DNA of 64,000 bases from Halopseudomonas sp002296055 (GTDB lineage: Bacteria; Pseudomonadota; Gammaproteobacteria; Pseudomonadales; Pseudomonadaceae). The stretch lies in the NCBI RefSeq assembly GCF_050876985.1, contig NZ_JBPAPP010000001.1; one strand, written 5' to 3'. Both the position numbers and the translations under genes were made by a program. Position 1 is the stretch's first letter. Each line of letters begins with the position of its first letter. Below the pieces are notes generated by a model that saw only the letters and a program-made list of their open reading frames with translations, made no database searches and was not told the origin of the DNA. Shown here piece after piece: positions 21,529 to 29,399 of the stretch.

Positions 21529-21825
21529 CCGGCAGCGAACGGGCTGTCATGAGCGGCGAATGGCGTGATCTTGACGCGCTATTCGTCTATGCTAGCGCTT
21601 TGAAAAATGCGGGTTTGCGGCGTGCCTCGCAGCCAATTGGTGTCGTCAAGGTGAGACAACCGCCTGCAAGGTGGCGACTGTCGTACAGGCCCTGACATCA
21701 ATGCAGGCATGCGCACGGGTGCAGACGCCCGGCCAACCATGGTAGCGCCGCAGCACAGACAACTGGCCGTTCCCCCGGTGCTATCGTGAGGGAGCGGTGT
21801 TCATAACATCAGAAGAGGACCGACC
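21529..21825. other. Intergenic region hrpA to thiolase gene
   Basis: 297 bases without a convincing gene. It should hold the promoter for the downstream FabH-like gene. I see no clear operator or strong terminator. Confidence 0.4.
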
Positions 21826-22947
21826 GTGCACAAAGTCGTGATCAGCGGAACAGGTTTGTTTACCCCCTCCCAGAGCATCAGCAACGAAGAGCTGGTCGCC
21901 AGTTACAACGCTTACGTCGAGCAGTTCAACGCCGAAAATGCCGCCGCCATCGACGCCGGCACCGTTGAGCCGCTGGCAGCCTCTAGCACCGAATTCATCG
22001 AAAAAGCTTCCGGCATCAGGAGCCGCTTTGTGATCAACAAAAGCGGCATTCTGGATGTAAACCGCATGGTGCCGGACATTCCCGAGCGTAGTGATGACGA
22101 GCAGTCGCTGCTGTGCGAGATGGCGGTTAAGGCTGCCCATCAGGCGCTGGAAGCGGCAGGCCGTACTGTCGCTGATATCGACGGCGTGATCGTCGCCTGC
22201 TCCAACCTGCCGCGCGGCTATCCGGCGCTGGCGGTTGAAGTTCAGGAAGCCCTGGGCATCGACGGCTTTGGTTTTGACATGAACGTGGCCTGTTCTTCTG
22301 CCACCTTTGGTATCCAGAATGCGGCCAACACCGTTGCCCTGGGCCAGGCCCGCGCGGTGCTGATGGTCAACCCGGAAGTGTGCACGGGCCATATGAGTTT
22401 CCGTGACCGTGACAGCCACTTCATCTTTGGTGATGCCTGCACCGCCGTGGTAGTCGAGCGCGCTGAAGATGCCGTCTGCGAGCACCCCTACGAGATTCTT
22501 GGCACCAAGCTGCTGACCAAATTCTCCAACAACATCCGCAACAACTTTGGCTTCCTGAACCGCTGCGACGAGTCTGGCGTGGGTGCCCGCGACAAGTTGT
22601 TCATGCAGAACGGCCGCAAGGTGTTCCGTGATGTTTGCCCGATGGTGGCCGAGCTGATCGGCGAGCACCTGGGCGAGGTGGGTCTGCAGGTCGACAGCGT
22701 CAAGCGCTTTTGGCTGCACCAGGCCAACCTCAACATGAACATGCTGATCGCACGCAAGCTGTTGGGTCGTGATCCGAGCGCTGAGGAAGCACCGGTGGTA
22801 CTGGATGAATACGCCAACACCAGCTCTGCTGGCTCGATCATCGCCTTCCACAAGTATCAGAACGACCTGCCGGTGGGCAGCCATGGTGTGATCTGCTCTT
22901 TTGGTGCCGGTTATTCGATCGGTAGCGTGATTGTCCGCAAAGGGTAA
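21826..22947 (+). CDS. Beta-ketoacyl-ACP synthase III-like thiolase (PA3286 type)
   Basis: A 373-residue thiolase-fold enzyme with the FabH-type triad Cys156 (NVACSSATFG), His298 (FWLHQANLNM) and Asn331 (YANTSSAGS). It is longer than housekeeping FabH (about 317) and has an insertion around residues 20-90, as in the Pseudomonas PA3286 group. That group condenses medium-chain acyl-CoA from beta-oxidation with malonyl-ACP and so feeds degradation products into fatty acid synthesis. The assignment to this group is by overall resemblance. The ECF sigma gene starts only 8 bases after its stop, suggesting one transcript. Confidence 0.85.
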   Translation: MHKVVISGTGLFTPSQSISNEELVASYNAYVEQFNAENAAAIDAGTVEPLAASSTEFIEKASGIRSRFVINKSGILDVNRMVPDIPERSDDEQSLLCEMAVKAAHQALEAAGRTVADIDGVIVACSNLPRGYPALAVEVQEALGIDGFGFDMNVACSSATFGIQNAANTVALGQARAVLMVNPEVCTGHMSFRDRDSHFIFGDACTAVVVERAEDAVCEHPYEILGTKLLTKFSNNIRNNFGFLNRCDESGVGARDKLFMQNGRKVFRDVCPMVAELIGEHLGEVGLQVDSVKRFWLHQANLNMNMLIARKLLGRDPSAEEAPVVLDEYANTSSAGSIIAFHKYQNDLPVGSHGVICSFGAGYSIGSVIVRKG

Positions 22948-22954
22948 CAGCGGA

Positions 22955-23560
22955 GTGAGCGACGAGCAGGACCTGATCCAGCGCCTGCTCAAAGGCGAGC
23001 AGGCGGCCTACCGCGCTCTGGTGCAGCAGTATCAGGGCGCCATGCGCGCGGTGGCCATTGCTATTGTCGGCAGCGCCAGCGCCGATGAGGTGGTGCAAGA
23101 CAGCTGGCTGGCCGTGGTGCGCAACCTGCAAGGCTTTGCGGGTCGTGCCAGCCTGAAAACCTGGCTGCTGACTATTACCGCCAACACCGCCAAGAGCCGC
23201 TTGCGTAAACAACGACGCGAAGTCTCGCTGGAGGATGTCACCGGCCCGCATGGCACCATCGACGACGCACGCTTTGCGGACGACGGCCATTGGGGCAGGG
23301 CACCCACGCTCTGGCATACCGACTCGCCTGAAGCGCTGCTTGGTGAACAGGCTCTGCGTGACTGCCTGGAGCACACGCTGGCGACCTTGTCCGAGTTGCA
23401 ACGCAGCGTCCTGCTGCTGCGCGAGCGACAGGCGCTGGAATTACCTGACATTTGTAACCTGCTGGATATTTCTCACTCTAATGTGAGGGTGCTGCTGCAT
23501 CGCGCCCGGCTGAGCGTGTTTGCAACCCTGGAGCATTTTGAGGAAACCGGAGAATGTTGA
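22955..23560 (+). CDS. ECF-type RNA polymerase sigma factor
   Basis: A 201-residue extracytoplasmic-function sigma factor. Region 2 (about residues 17-85) contains ADEVVQDSWLAVVRNLQGF and SLKTWLLTITANTAKSRLRK; region 4 (about 130-185) contains LSELQRSVLLLRERQALELP and a recognition helix ending HSNVRVLLHRAR. The GTG at 22955 is chosen over an upstream TTG because AAAGGG lies at proper spacing (22939-22944). Its end overlaps the anti-sigma gene by 7 bases. It probably drives the RiPP operon downstream, whose promoter (23827-23854) has ECF character. Confidence 0.9.
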   Translation: MSDEQDLIQRLLKGEQAAYRALVQQYQGAMRAVAIAIVGSASADEVVQDSWLAVVRNLQGFAGRASLKTWLLTITANTAKSRLRKQRREVSLEDVTGPHGTIDDARFADDGHWGRAPTLWHTDSPEALLGEQALRDCLEHTLATLSELQRSVLLLRERQALELPDICNLLDISHSNVRVLLHRARLSVFATLEHFEETGEC

Positions 23561-23814
23561 GCTGCAAGGGCCTGGTAGCGCTATCCAGCGATCTGCTGGA
23601 TGGTGAACTGACGTGGAAACAGCGCATTGCTGTGCGTACGCATCTGGCGATGTGTGTGCGCTGCCGCCGTTTCATTCGCCAGTTGCGCGTTAGCCAGCGG
23701 GTTATTCGCCAGCTCCCGGACCAGCAAGCCCCCGAGCTAGAGGCGCTGCTGAAAGCCATGCAGGCCCAGCAGCAGCGCGGCCCAGAGGTTGATCAGGGCA
23801 ATTCTTCAAATTGA
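23554..23814 (+). CDS. Zinc-finger anti-sigma factor
   Basis: An 86-residue cytoplasmic protein with the zinc-binding anti-sigma (ZAS, zf-HC2) motif His30-x3-Cys34-x2-Cys37 (THLAMCVRC) and a further Cys4. It has no membrane segment, so it is a soluble ZAS that could sense metal or thiol/oxidant stress directly. It overlaps the sigma gene by 7 bases, the usual sign of a cognate sigma/anti-sigma pair. Regulation by zinc release or copper displacement is inference. The HvfA-like gene follows after 97 bases that hold an ECF-type promoter. Confidence 0.85.
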   Translation: MLSCKGLVALSSDLLDGELTWKQRIAVRTHLAMCVRCRRFIRQLRVSQRVIRQLPDQQAPELEALLKAMQAQQQRGPEVDQGNSSN

Positions 23815-23826
23815 TTTGCCCACTGG

Positions 23827-23854
23827 TGTAACAGCGCTTACCAAGCAACGTCTA
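23827..23854 (+). promoter_or_regulatory. ECF-type promoter before the hvfA-like gene
   Basis: A -35 element TGTAAC (23827-23832), a 16-base spacer and a -10 element CGTCTA (23849-23854) match the AAC/CGT pattern of ECF promoters. The start codon of the precursor gene is 58 bases downstream. The adjacent sigma factor is the natural candidate for recognising it. Confidence 0.65.
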
Positions 23855-23911
23855 GTATGCAGAGTGTGGCGGTTCGTCACGCTCGCTATCAGACCTTACT
23901 GGAGAAAGCGC

Positions 23912-24148
23912 ATGAACAAGATCAACACTGCTGTCCTGACTCTCAGTGCCACCCTGCTGGGTGCTGCCGGTGCCGTTCAGGCAACTGAAAACCCCTTCGC
24001 GGTACAAGAGCTGCAAAGCGGCTACAGCCTGGCTGATAACCACGGCGCGGGCGATATGGAAGGTAAGTGCGGCGAAGGCTCCTGCGGCGACGAAGAAGGC
24101 AAGGGCGACCGCGAAGGCAAGTGCGGTGAAGGCACTTGCGGTAGCTGA
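23912..24148 (+). CDS. hvfA: HvfA-like RiPP precursor with EGxCG motifs
   Basis: A 78-residue precursor. A Sec-type signal peptide (about residues 1-24, ending AVQA) is followed by a 20-residue spacer and a Cys/Gly/Glu-rich tail. The tail holds EGKCG (50-54), EGSCG (55-59), a Cys-less copy EGKGD (62-66), EGKCG (68-72) and EGTCG (73-77); the four cysteines are Cys53, 58, 71 and 76. In the Haemophilus Hvf system the EGKCG cysteines are oxidised by a DUF692 enzyme to copper-binding oxazolone/thioamide groups. Here the DUF692 and DUF2063 genes follow directly. The ATG at 23912 follows GGAGAAAGC. A metal-binding role in the periplasm is inferred from the family. Confidence 0.88.
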   Translation: MNKINTAVLTLSATLLGAAGAVQATENPFAVQELQSGYSLADNHGAGDMEGKCGEGSCGDEEGKGDREGKCGEGTCGS

Positions 24149-24150
24149 GT

Positions 24151-24996
24151 GTGAACGCAACCCTCAACCTGCCGGTGCACGGAGTCGGGCTGGGGCTACG
24201 CCGCAGCCTGCTCAGTGCGCTGGCACAAACGCCTGAACCGGTCGCGGATTTTCTTGAGGTGGCGCCGGAAAACTGGATCGGCCTGGGCGGACGCCTGGCT
24301 CGCCAGTTTACTGCGGTCACCGAACGTTATCCGCTGATCTGTCATGGCCTGTCGCTCAACCTCGGTGGGCTGGCGCCGCTGGATACGCGCCTGCTGCGTG
24401 ACTTGCGCGGCTTTCTGGATGCCAATCAGGTGCAGGTTTACAGCGAGCACCTGAGCGCCTGCGGTGATCACGGCCAATTGTATGATCTGCTGCCAGTCCC
24501 CTTTACTGACGCCAACGTGCGCCGCATTGCCGAGCGCATTGGGCAGGTACAGGATGCCTTGGGCAGGCCGCTAATTATCGAAAACGTCTCTGCCTATCTG
24601 ACCCTGCCGGGTGAGATGAGCGAACCCGAGTTTGTTGCGGCCGTGCTGGATGAGGCCGACTGCAACCTGCTGCTGGACGTCAACAACGTCTACGTTAACA
24701 GCGTCAATCTGGGCGGCGATGCTGCGCCGTACATCAGCGCCATGCCGACGCAGCGCATCGCGTACTTGCACATGGCTGGGCATTTTGATGCCGAGCCAGA
24801 CTTGAAAATAGACAGCCACGGTGCGCCTATCATCGACCCGGTGTGGGCGCTGCTGGAGCACACCTACCAATGCCACGGTGTACGCCCAACGCTGCTTGAG
24901 CGGGACTTCAATATGCCACCGCTGGAGGACTTGCAGCAGGAGCTGCAGCAGATTCGGCAGTACCAGCAGGCCGCGGCCATACGGGTGAGCGCATGA
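24151..24996 (+). CDS. hvfB: DUF692 multinuclear non-heme iron oxidase (MNIO), HvfB-like
   Basis: A 281-residue TIM-barrel protein of the DUF692/MNIO family, which carry two or three iron ions and modify cysteines in RiPP precursors. Candidate metal ligands, by position in the family pattern, are His65 (CHGLSLN), Glu99/His100 (YSEHLS), Glu144/Asn145 (IIENVSAY), Asp176/Asn178 (LLDVNNVYVN), His207 and His211 (HMAGH), Asp221/His223 (DSHGAP) and Glu250 (LLERDFN). The start is GTG, two bases after the precursor stop; its end overlaps the DUF2063 gene by 4 bases. It should act on the HvfA-like tail in the cytoplasm before export. Confidence 0.92.
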   Translation: MNATLNLPVHGVGLGLRRSLLSALAQTPEPVADFLEVAPENWIGLGGRLARQFTAVTERYPLICHGLSLNLGGLAPLDTRLLRDLRGFLDANQVQVYSEHLSACGDHGQLYDLLPVPFTDANVRRIAERIGQVQDALGRPLIIENVSAYLTLPGEMSEPEFVAAVLDEADCNLLLDVNNVYVNSVNLGGDAAPYISAMPTQRIAYLHMAGHFDAEPDLKIDSHGAPIIDPVWALLEHTYQCHGVRPTLLERDFNMPPLEDLQQELQQIRQYQQAAAIRVSA

Positions 24997-25727
24997 GCCA
25001 TGACCTGCAGCAGCGCTTCACCGCCCGCGTACGCGCCCCGCAGCAACAACCCTTGCCTGACGCTCTGCCGCCGCAGCGGGTGGCGGTATATGAGCGGCTG
25101 ATCCGCAACAACATCGAAGGCTTTGTGCGTGGCACTTTCCCGGTGTTGCACAGGGTGTTGCCGGCGGCGCGATGGGCTCAGCTGATCGACGCCTTTGTGG
25201 CCGGTCATGCTTGCCAGTCACCGTACTTTCGGGAGATCGGTGAGCAGTTTATCGACTGGCTGCAGAGCGGCTATCAAGCAGATGCTGGCGACCCGCCCTG
25301 GTTGCTGGAGCTAGCGCATTACGAGTGGGTTGAGCTGGCGCTGGATATCAGCAGCGAGCAGCTGCCAACAGGCGGGCAGGGCGCTGCTAACGCCGACACC
25401 TTGCTGAGCTGGTCCCCGCTTGCCTGGCCGTTGTTGTACCAATGGCCGGTGCAACAGCTGGGCCCGGATTACCACCCGGTTGAGCCGCCTGCGCAGCCGA
25501 CGTGCCTGTTGGTCTGGCGTGATGCCGAGGATCGCGTGCGCTTTATGCAGCTCACTCCCTTTGCCTGGCAGCTGGCTGATGTGCTGAGCCGCGAGCCGCT
25601 GTCTTTGCGTGCGGCGCTGGCGCGCCTGAATGTGACAGTCAACGACCAATTCATGGCCGGGGCGCTCGCGCTGGTAAACGACTGGATAGCCGCTGACGTA
25701 GTGCGTGCTACTGACCCTGCCTCTTGA
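24993..25727 (+). CDS. hvfC: DUF2063 MNIO partner protein, HvfC-like
   Basis: A 244-residue protein. The N-terminal DUF2063 domain (about residues 5-95) includes VAVYERLIRNNIEGFVRGTF, PVLHRVLPAARW and YFREIGEQF. The C-terminal half is a helical/winged domain ending in a HTH-like segment (REPLSLRAALARLNVTVNDQ). These proteins partner the DUF692 enzyme and bind the precursor. The ATG overlaps the hvfB stop (ATGA), so the two are coupled. No DoxX-like hvfD gene follows; a 221-base gap and a porin gene come next, so this locus is a minimal ABC version. Confidence 0.9.
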   Translation: MSHDLQQRFTARVRAPQQQPLPDALPPQRVAVYERLIRNNIEGFVRGTFPVLHRVLPAARWAQLIDAFVAGHACQSPYFREIGEQFIDWLQSGYQADAGDPPWLLELAHYEWVELALDISSEQLPTGGQGAANADTLLSWSPLAWPLLYQWPVQQLGPDYHPVEPPAQPTCLLVWRDAEDRVRFMQLTPFAWQLADVLSREPLSLRAALARLNVTVNDQFMAGALALVNDWIAADVVRATDPAS

Positions 25728-25948
25728 AGTCACGCCTATCTGGCTGATTTAACTCGCTTTAGCAAAAACCGCCGATAACCGAGTTCGATGCCCGGAGGAA
25801 AGTTCCCCTGTCATCGAATGTTCATCTTTGCGCAACCGATCTGAAATACAGCGCTGCGAATATTCCCTCCAACACCGGGCCCGCCCCATCAGCGAGCCCC
25901 AATGTGTTGTTTCTCTGTCAACGCAAAACATAAATGAGGGAAGACTCA

Positions 25949-26998
25949 ATGACACTGCGTAAGCAACTTGCCGGATTCGCCGTTACCGCCCTGGCTGCTG
26001 CCATCCCCGCCACTGCAATGGCCGATGTCAGCATCTATGGCCGTGCCCACGTATCCGTAGATTTCCTGGACGACGGTGCGGACTACTCCGAGACCAACCT
26101 GTCCAGCAACTCTTCCCGCCTGGGCTTCAAGGGTGACCACGAAATCAACCCCAACCTGTCTGCCTTCTTCCAGATTGAGCAGCAGATCGACTTCGGCACC
26201 GACAACGGCAGCTCCTTCAACACCCGCGATACTTTCGTTGGTCTGAAAGGCGGTTTCGGTTCTGTGCGCATGGGTCGTTTCGACAGCCCCTTCAAAGCGG
26301 CTCGTGGCCCGGCCAACCTGTTCGGCGACCAAGTCGGCGACATGCGTAACCTGACTCGCGTTGGCAACGCCCGCTTCGACGAGCGTTATGACAACACCAT
26401 CGAGTACACCACCCCGGACATGAGCGGTTTCTTCGCCAAACTGGGTTACTCCGTACAAGAAGGCACTGTTGCTGACCAAGACACCGACGAAAGCGTATTC
26501 AGCGGCTCGTTGAACTATGCAGGTGACCTGCTGGAAGCCTCTGTTGCTTACGAAACTGCTGAAGAAGACACCGGTCGTGGCGAGCGTGACGGCGTCCGCG
26601 CAGCGGGTGCGTTCAACCTGTTTGAAGGCTTCAAGCTGGTTGGTTTCTATCAGACTGTTGATTACAGCAACCCGGCTGCTACCGCTGCCGTGCAAGATCA
26701 GCTGACTGCCGATACCTACGGCCTGGGCGCTGAGTTCAAGCTGGCTTCCGCTACCGCCCTGAAAGGTATGTGGATGACTCGTGATGCCGACGCTGACAAC
26801 TACGACACCGACATGATTGCTGTTGGTATCGAGCACAAGCTGGACAAGGCAGTACGTGTTTACGCTAACTACGCCATCACCGAGAACGACGAAAACGTTG
26901 CTCTGACTCCCTGGGGTCAAGCACGTACCGCCAACCCGGCTGGTGCTGTAGGTGAAGACGCTTCCGGCTTCTCCGTAGGCCTGCGTTACGACTTCTAA
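25949..26998 (+). CDS. Gram-negative general porin
   Basis: A 349-residue trimeric-type porin of the Porin_4 family. The signal peptide (about residues 1-26) ends ATAMA before DVSIYGRAHVSVDF. Alternating beta-strands fill the rest, a long acidic loop near FGSVRMGRFDSPFKAARG fits the pore-constricting loop 3, and the protein ends in the outer-membrane signature LRYDF with a terminal Phe. ATG 25949 is chosen over ATG 25934 because GAGGGAAG (25937-25944) then serves as ribosome site. Codon use is strongly biased, as in a highly expressed gene. Substrate preference is not evident. Confidence 0.93.
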   Translation: MTLRKQLAGFAVTALAAAIPATAMADVSIYGRAHVSVDFLDDGADYSETNLSSNSSRLGFKGDHEINPNLSAFFQIEQQIDFGTDNGSSFNTRDTFVGLKGGFGSVRMGRFDSPFKAARGPANLFGDQVGDMRNLTRVGNARFDERYDNTIEYTTPDMSGFFAKLGYSVQEGTVADQDTDESVFSGSLNYAGDLLEASVAYETAEEDTGRGERDGVRAAGAFNLFEGFKLVGFYQTVDYSNPAATAAVQDQLTADTYGLGAEFKLASATALKGMWMTRDADADNYDTDMIAVGIEHKLDKAVRVYANYAITENDENVALTPWGQARTANPAGAVGEDASGFSVGLRYDF

Positions 26999-27030
26999 TC
27001 CCGTCTAACGACAGGACCAGAAGTATCCAC

Positions 27031-27065
27031 AAAGCCGGACTGTTACAGAAAACAGTCCGGCTTTG
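27031..27065 (+). terminator. Intrinsic terminator of the porin gene
   Basis: AAAGCCGGACTGTT, ACAGAA, AACAGTCCGGCTTTG is a 13-14-bp stem 33 bases after the porin stop. The T-run is short, but the stem is strong and symmetrical. Confidence 0.8.
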
Positions 27066-27166
27066 TCATTAAAGTGACATGCAACAGTCTTAATCTCGTC
27101 GCCAAGTGGTCATGAAAGTTGATCACCAACGGACCCAATGTTCACTTGTGCCAGGAGTTCTATCCC

Positions 27167-27886
27167 ATGCGTCAACTGCTCTGTCTCGCCGCCGCTGCAC
27201 TGCTGTCTGCCTGTGCCCAGCAGGCCCCCGTCAAACTCTACTCGGGCGCCGAACAGCCGACCTCCCAGGTGCTGGTAGTAGAAATGCCCAACACCCTGGA
27301 AGTGCTGAACATCAACGGTCAGCCGGCACCGGAAGCCAACCGCATGGTAGGTAACAGCCTGCGTCAGCTGGAGCTGCAGCCGGGCAAATACCGCATCAAT
27401 GCCTACTTTGAAAACGGGTACGACGTAGGCGGTGGCCTGAGCCACGAAATCATTCGCACCCGCAGCGCTACCTTCCTGGTCGATGGTCAGGCTGGCGATG
27501 TATGGCGCCTTGAATTTGATGAGCCGAGCAACCTGCGTGAAGCCGAAGCCATGGAAGATGACTTCTCCGGCTACGCGGTCAACACCCGCACTGGCGAGCG
27601 CGTTGCCAGCGAGCCGGGCCCGCGTTACGTCTCCATGCTCGGTCAGATGTTTGGTGGTGGCTCAGTGGTTGCCTCTCAGGACGCCGGTATTGCTCCGCTG
27701 GGCGCAGCGCCGCAAGCCCAGGGCGCTGCTGCTGTAGCACCGGTTGCCGTTCCCACGCCCTCTCAGGCGGCAGCGCCGGCACAAACCCTGCCGCACGATG
27801 CTTCTACGCTGGCAACCCTCAAGCAGATTTACCTGATGCTCAGCCCGGAAGGACGCGATGCCTTTTTGGAGTGGGCTGCTCAGTAA
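27167..27886 (+). CDS. DUF2057-family lipoprotein
   Basis: A 239-residue probable lipoprotein. The N-terminus MRQLLCLAAAALLSACAQQ has a lipobox (LSAC, Cys16). Residues 20-130 resemble DUF2057 (YccT/CsgI type): VLVVEMPNTLEVLNINGQ, LELQPGKYRINAYFENGY and a FLVDGQAGDVWRLEF segment. An Ala/Pro-rich linker (about 165-205) precedes a short helical tail that ends AFLEWAAQ. The ATG at 27167 follows CAGGAG. E. coli YccT is linked to inhibition of curli assembly; whether that applies here is unknown, as no curli genes are present. Confidence 0.75.
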   Translation: MRQLLCLAAAALLSACAQQAPVKLYSGAEQPTSQVLVVEMPNTLEVLNINGQPAPEANRMVGNSLRQLELQPGKYRINAYFENGYDVGGGLSHEIIRTRSATFLVDGQAGDVWRLEFDEPSNLREAEAMEDDFSGYAVNTRTGERVASEPGPRYVSMLGQMFGGGSVVASQDAGIAPLGAAPQAQGAAAVAPVAVPTPSQAAAPAQTLPHDASTLATLKQIYLMLSPEGRDAFLEWAAQ

Positions 27887-27923
27887 GAACGTAATGCCCC
27901 GTCAGCTTGTGTGCTGCACGTTT

Positions 27924-27950
27924 ATCCCCGCCTGGAGCGGGGATTTTTTT
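27924..27950 (+). terminator. Intrinsic terminator after the DUF2057 gene
   Basis: ATCCCCGC, CTGGA, GCGGGGAT followed by TTTTTT is a clean 8-bp stem plus T-run, 37 bases after the stop codon and before the convergent hydrolase gene. Confidence 0.92.
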
Positions 27951-27990
27951 GTGCCGGCTTTATTGGCTGCCCGGTTATCAGGGCAGCTGC

Positions 27991-29190
27991 TCAGTGCGCC
28001 GCCTCGGCATCAATGGCCTGCTGTACCTGGCGGAAGAACGCCAAGCGGTCCTTGCTCTGGGTACCGCCCTGGCTGTCGGTTGCCTGCGGCCAGTTGCCGT
28101 TAGAGGCGATCACCAGTTGACGGTTAGGGTCGATAAAGATGCCTTGGCCAAAAATGCCTTGGGCAATGTAGGCACCATCATCCAGCGTCCACCACTGAAA
28201 CCCGTAGCCGCTACCAGGGCGCCCAATATCTACCTGCTTGGTGGTAGCTTCGCCAATCCAGCCTTCGGGCAGCACCTGCTCGCCACCGGCAACGCCGCCG
28301 CCGAGCATGAACAGACCAAAGCGGGCGTAGTCACGGGTAGCTGCCTGTACACAGCAGCCGCCAATTTCATGGTCGGTTGAGCCGAGCATCCAGCTTGCGT
28401 CCTGCTGCATGCCAAAGGGTATCCAGATTTTCTCGGACAGATACTCACTCAGCGGCTTGTTGGCGGCAGAACTGGCTAGTACACCGATCAGGTTGGTTTC
28501 ACCGGTCTTGTACACCCACTTGGTGCCGGGCTCTGCTTCTGCCGGCAACTGACGCATGTAGCTGACGGTTGCGTCTACGCCCGGGTCTGCCTTGTGGGAG
28601 TTGAACAGTGCCACGTCGGACTGCGGGTCGGCGTAGTCCTCATTCCAGGCCACACCCGAGGTCATGGTCAGCAGTTGCCTGATGGTGACGTTGTCGTACG
28701 CAGAGCCCTTCAGGTCAGGAATATAGTCCGACACCATGTCGTCGATGCTGTTGATGTAGCCGTCCTGAATGGCGGCACCAACTAGGGTAGAGGTGAAGGA
28801 TTTAGCAACCGAGAAGCTGGTCCAGCGCCCGTCAGGTCCAAAGTCCAGCCCGTACTTCTCCAGCCGCACCTTGCCGTTGTGCACAATCACCAGGGCGGCA
28901 GCATGCTGTGAGGTCATGAAGGCATCGACGTCCACACCCACATCCAGCGGCTCACCCTCAGGCAGCGGATAGACGTCACCGCCAGCGGGAATCACGCGGG
29001 ATTCGCTCAGTACCGGCAAGCGGTCCATGGCGCGAAAAGCGGCGTCGCGCTGATCGCTGCTCCAGAACAGCACATTACTGTCGGTGGGCAGGTTGAGGGC
29101 CAGCCGGCGCATATCGTCATCGGCGGTTGCCCAGAAAACGCCGCCAGCCAGGCCCAGCAGCACAATGAGCGCGATAATCCCTTTCTTCAT
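27991..29190 (-). CDS. Beta-lactamase-fold serine hydrolase (NylB/esterase type)
   Basis: A 399-residue protein with an N-terminal membrane anchor or uncleaved signal (residues 3-22). A class C beta-lactamase/DD-peptidase fold follows. The SxxK motif is Ser127-Val-Ala-Lys130 (SFSVAKSFTS), the tyrosine is probably Tyr227 (WVYKTGETN), and the GxxG region is AQGIFGQGIF. This set resembles 6-aminohexanoate-dimer hydrolase and family VIII esterases more than true beta-lactamases. ATG 29190 is used because GGAG lies 7 bases upstream; the open frame extends farther without support. It should act in the periplasm; the substrate is unknown. Confidence 0.85.
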   Translation of the reverse strand: MKKGIIALIVLLGLAGGVFWATADDDMRRLALNLPTDSNVLFWSSDQRDAAFRAMDRLPVLSESRVIPAGGDVYPLPEGEPLDVGVDVDAFMTSQHAAALVIVHNGKVRLEKYGLDFGPDGRWTSFSVAKSFTSTLVGAAIQDGYINSIDDMVSDYIPDLKGSAYDNVTIRQLLTMTSGVAWNEDYADPQSDVALFNSHKADPGVDATVSYMRQLPAEAEPGTKWVYKTGETNLIGVLASSAANKPLSEYLSEKIWIPFGMQQDASWMLGSTDHEIGGCCVQAATRDYARFGLFMLGGGVAGGEQVLPEGWIGEATTKQVDIGRPGSGYGFQWWTLDDGAYIAQGIFGQGIFIDPNRQLVIASNGNWPQATDSQGGTQSKDRLAFFRQVQQAIDAEAAH

Positions 29191-29399
29191 GGGTGTACTC
29201 CATCTTTTATTGTTGTTGGTGGCGCACTGATCAATGCGACATGCACAGCGCATATTGCATCAAGAAGGGCCCCAACCGCGTAACTTACGTGACATAAGCC
29301 CACGATTGGGCGCGATCGCAGCTAAATAAGCAGGTGTGATTCGCGCGCCGTGGCTTGCTAAATACCTCAACAGGCCGAAGGATGACCTGTGATTTTGCC
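29191..29399. other. Intergenic region, hydrolase promoter side
   Basis: 209 bases between two leftward genes. It should contain the hydrolase promoter. It is AT-richer than its neighbours, and no clear operator was recognised. Confidence 0.35.
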
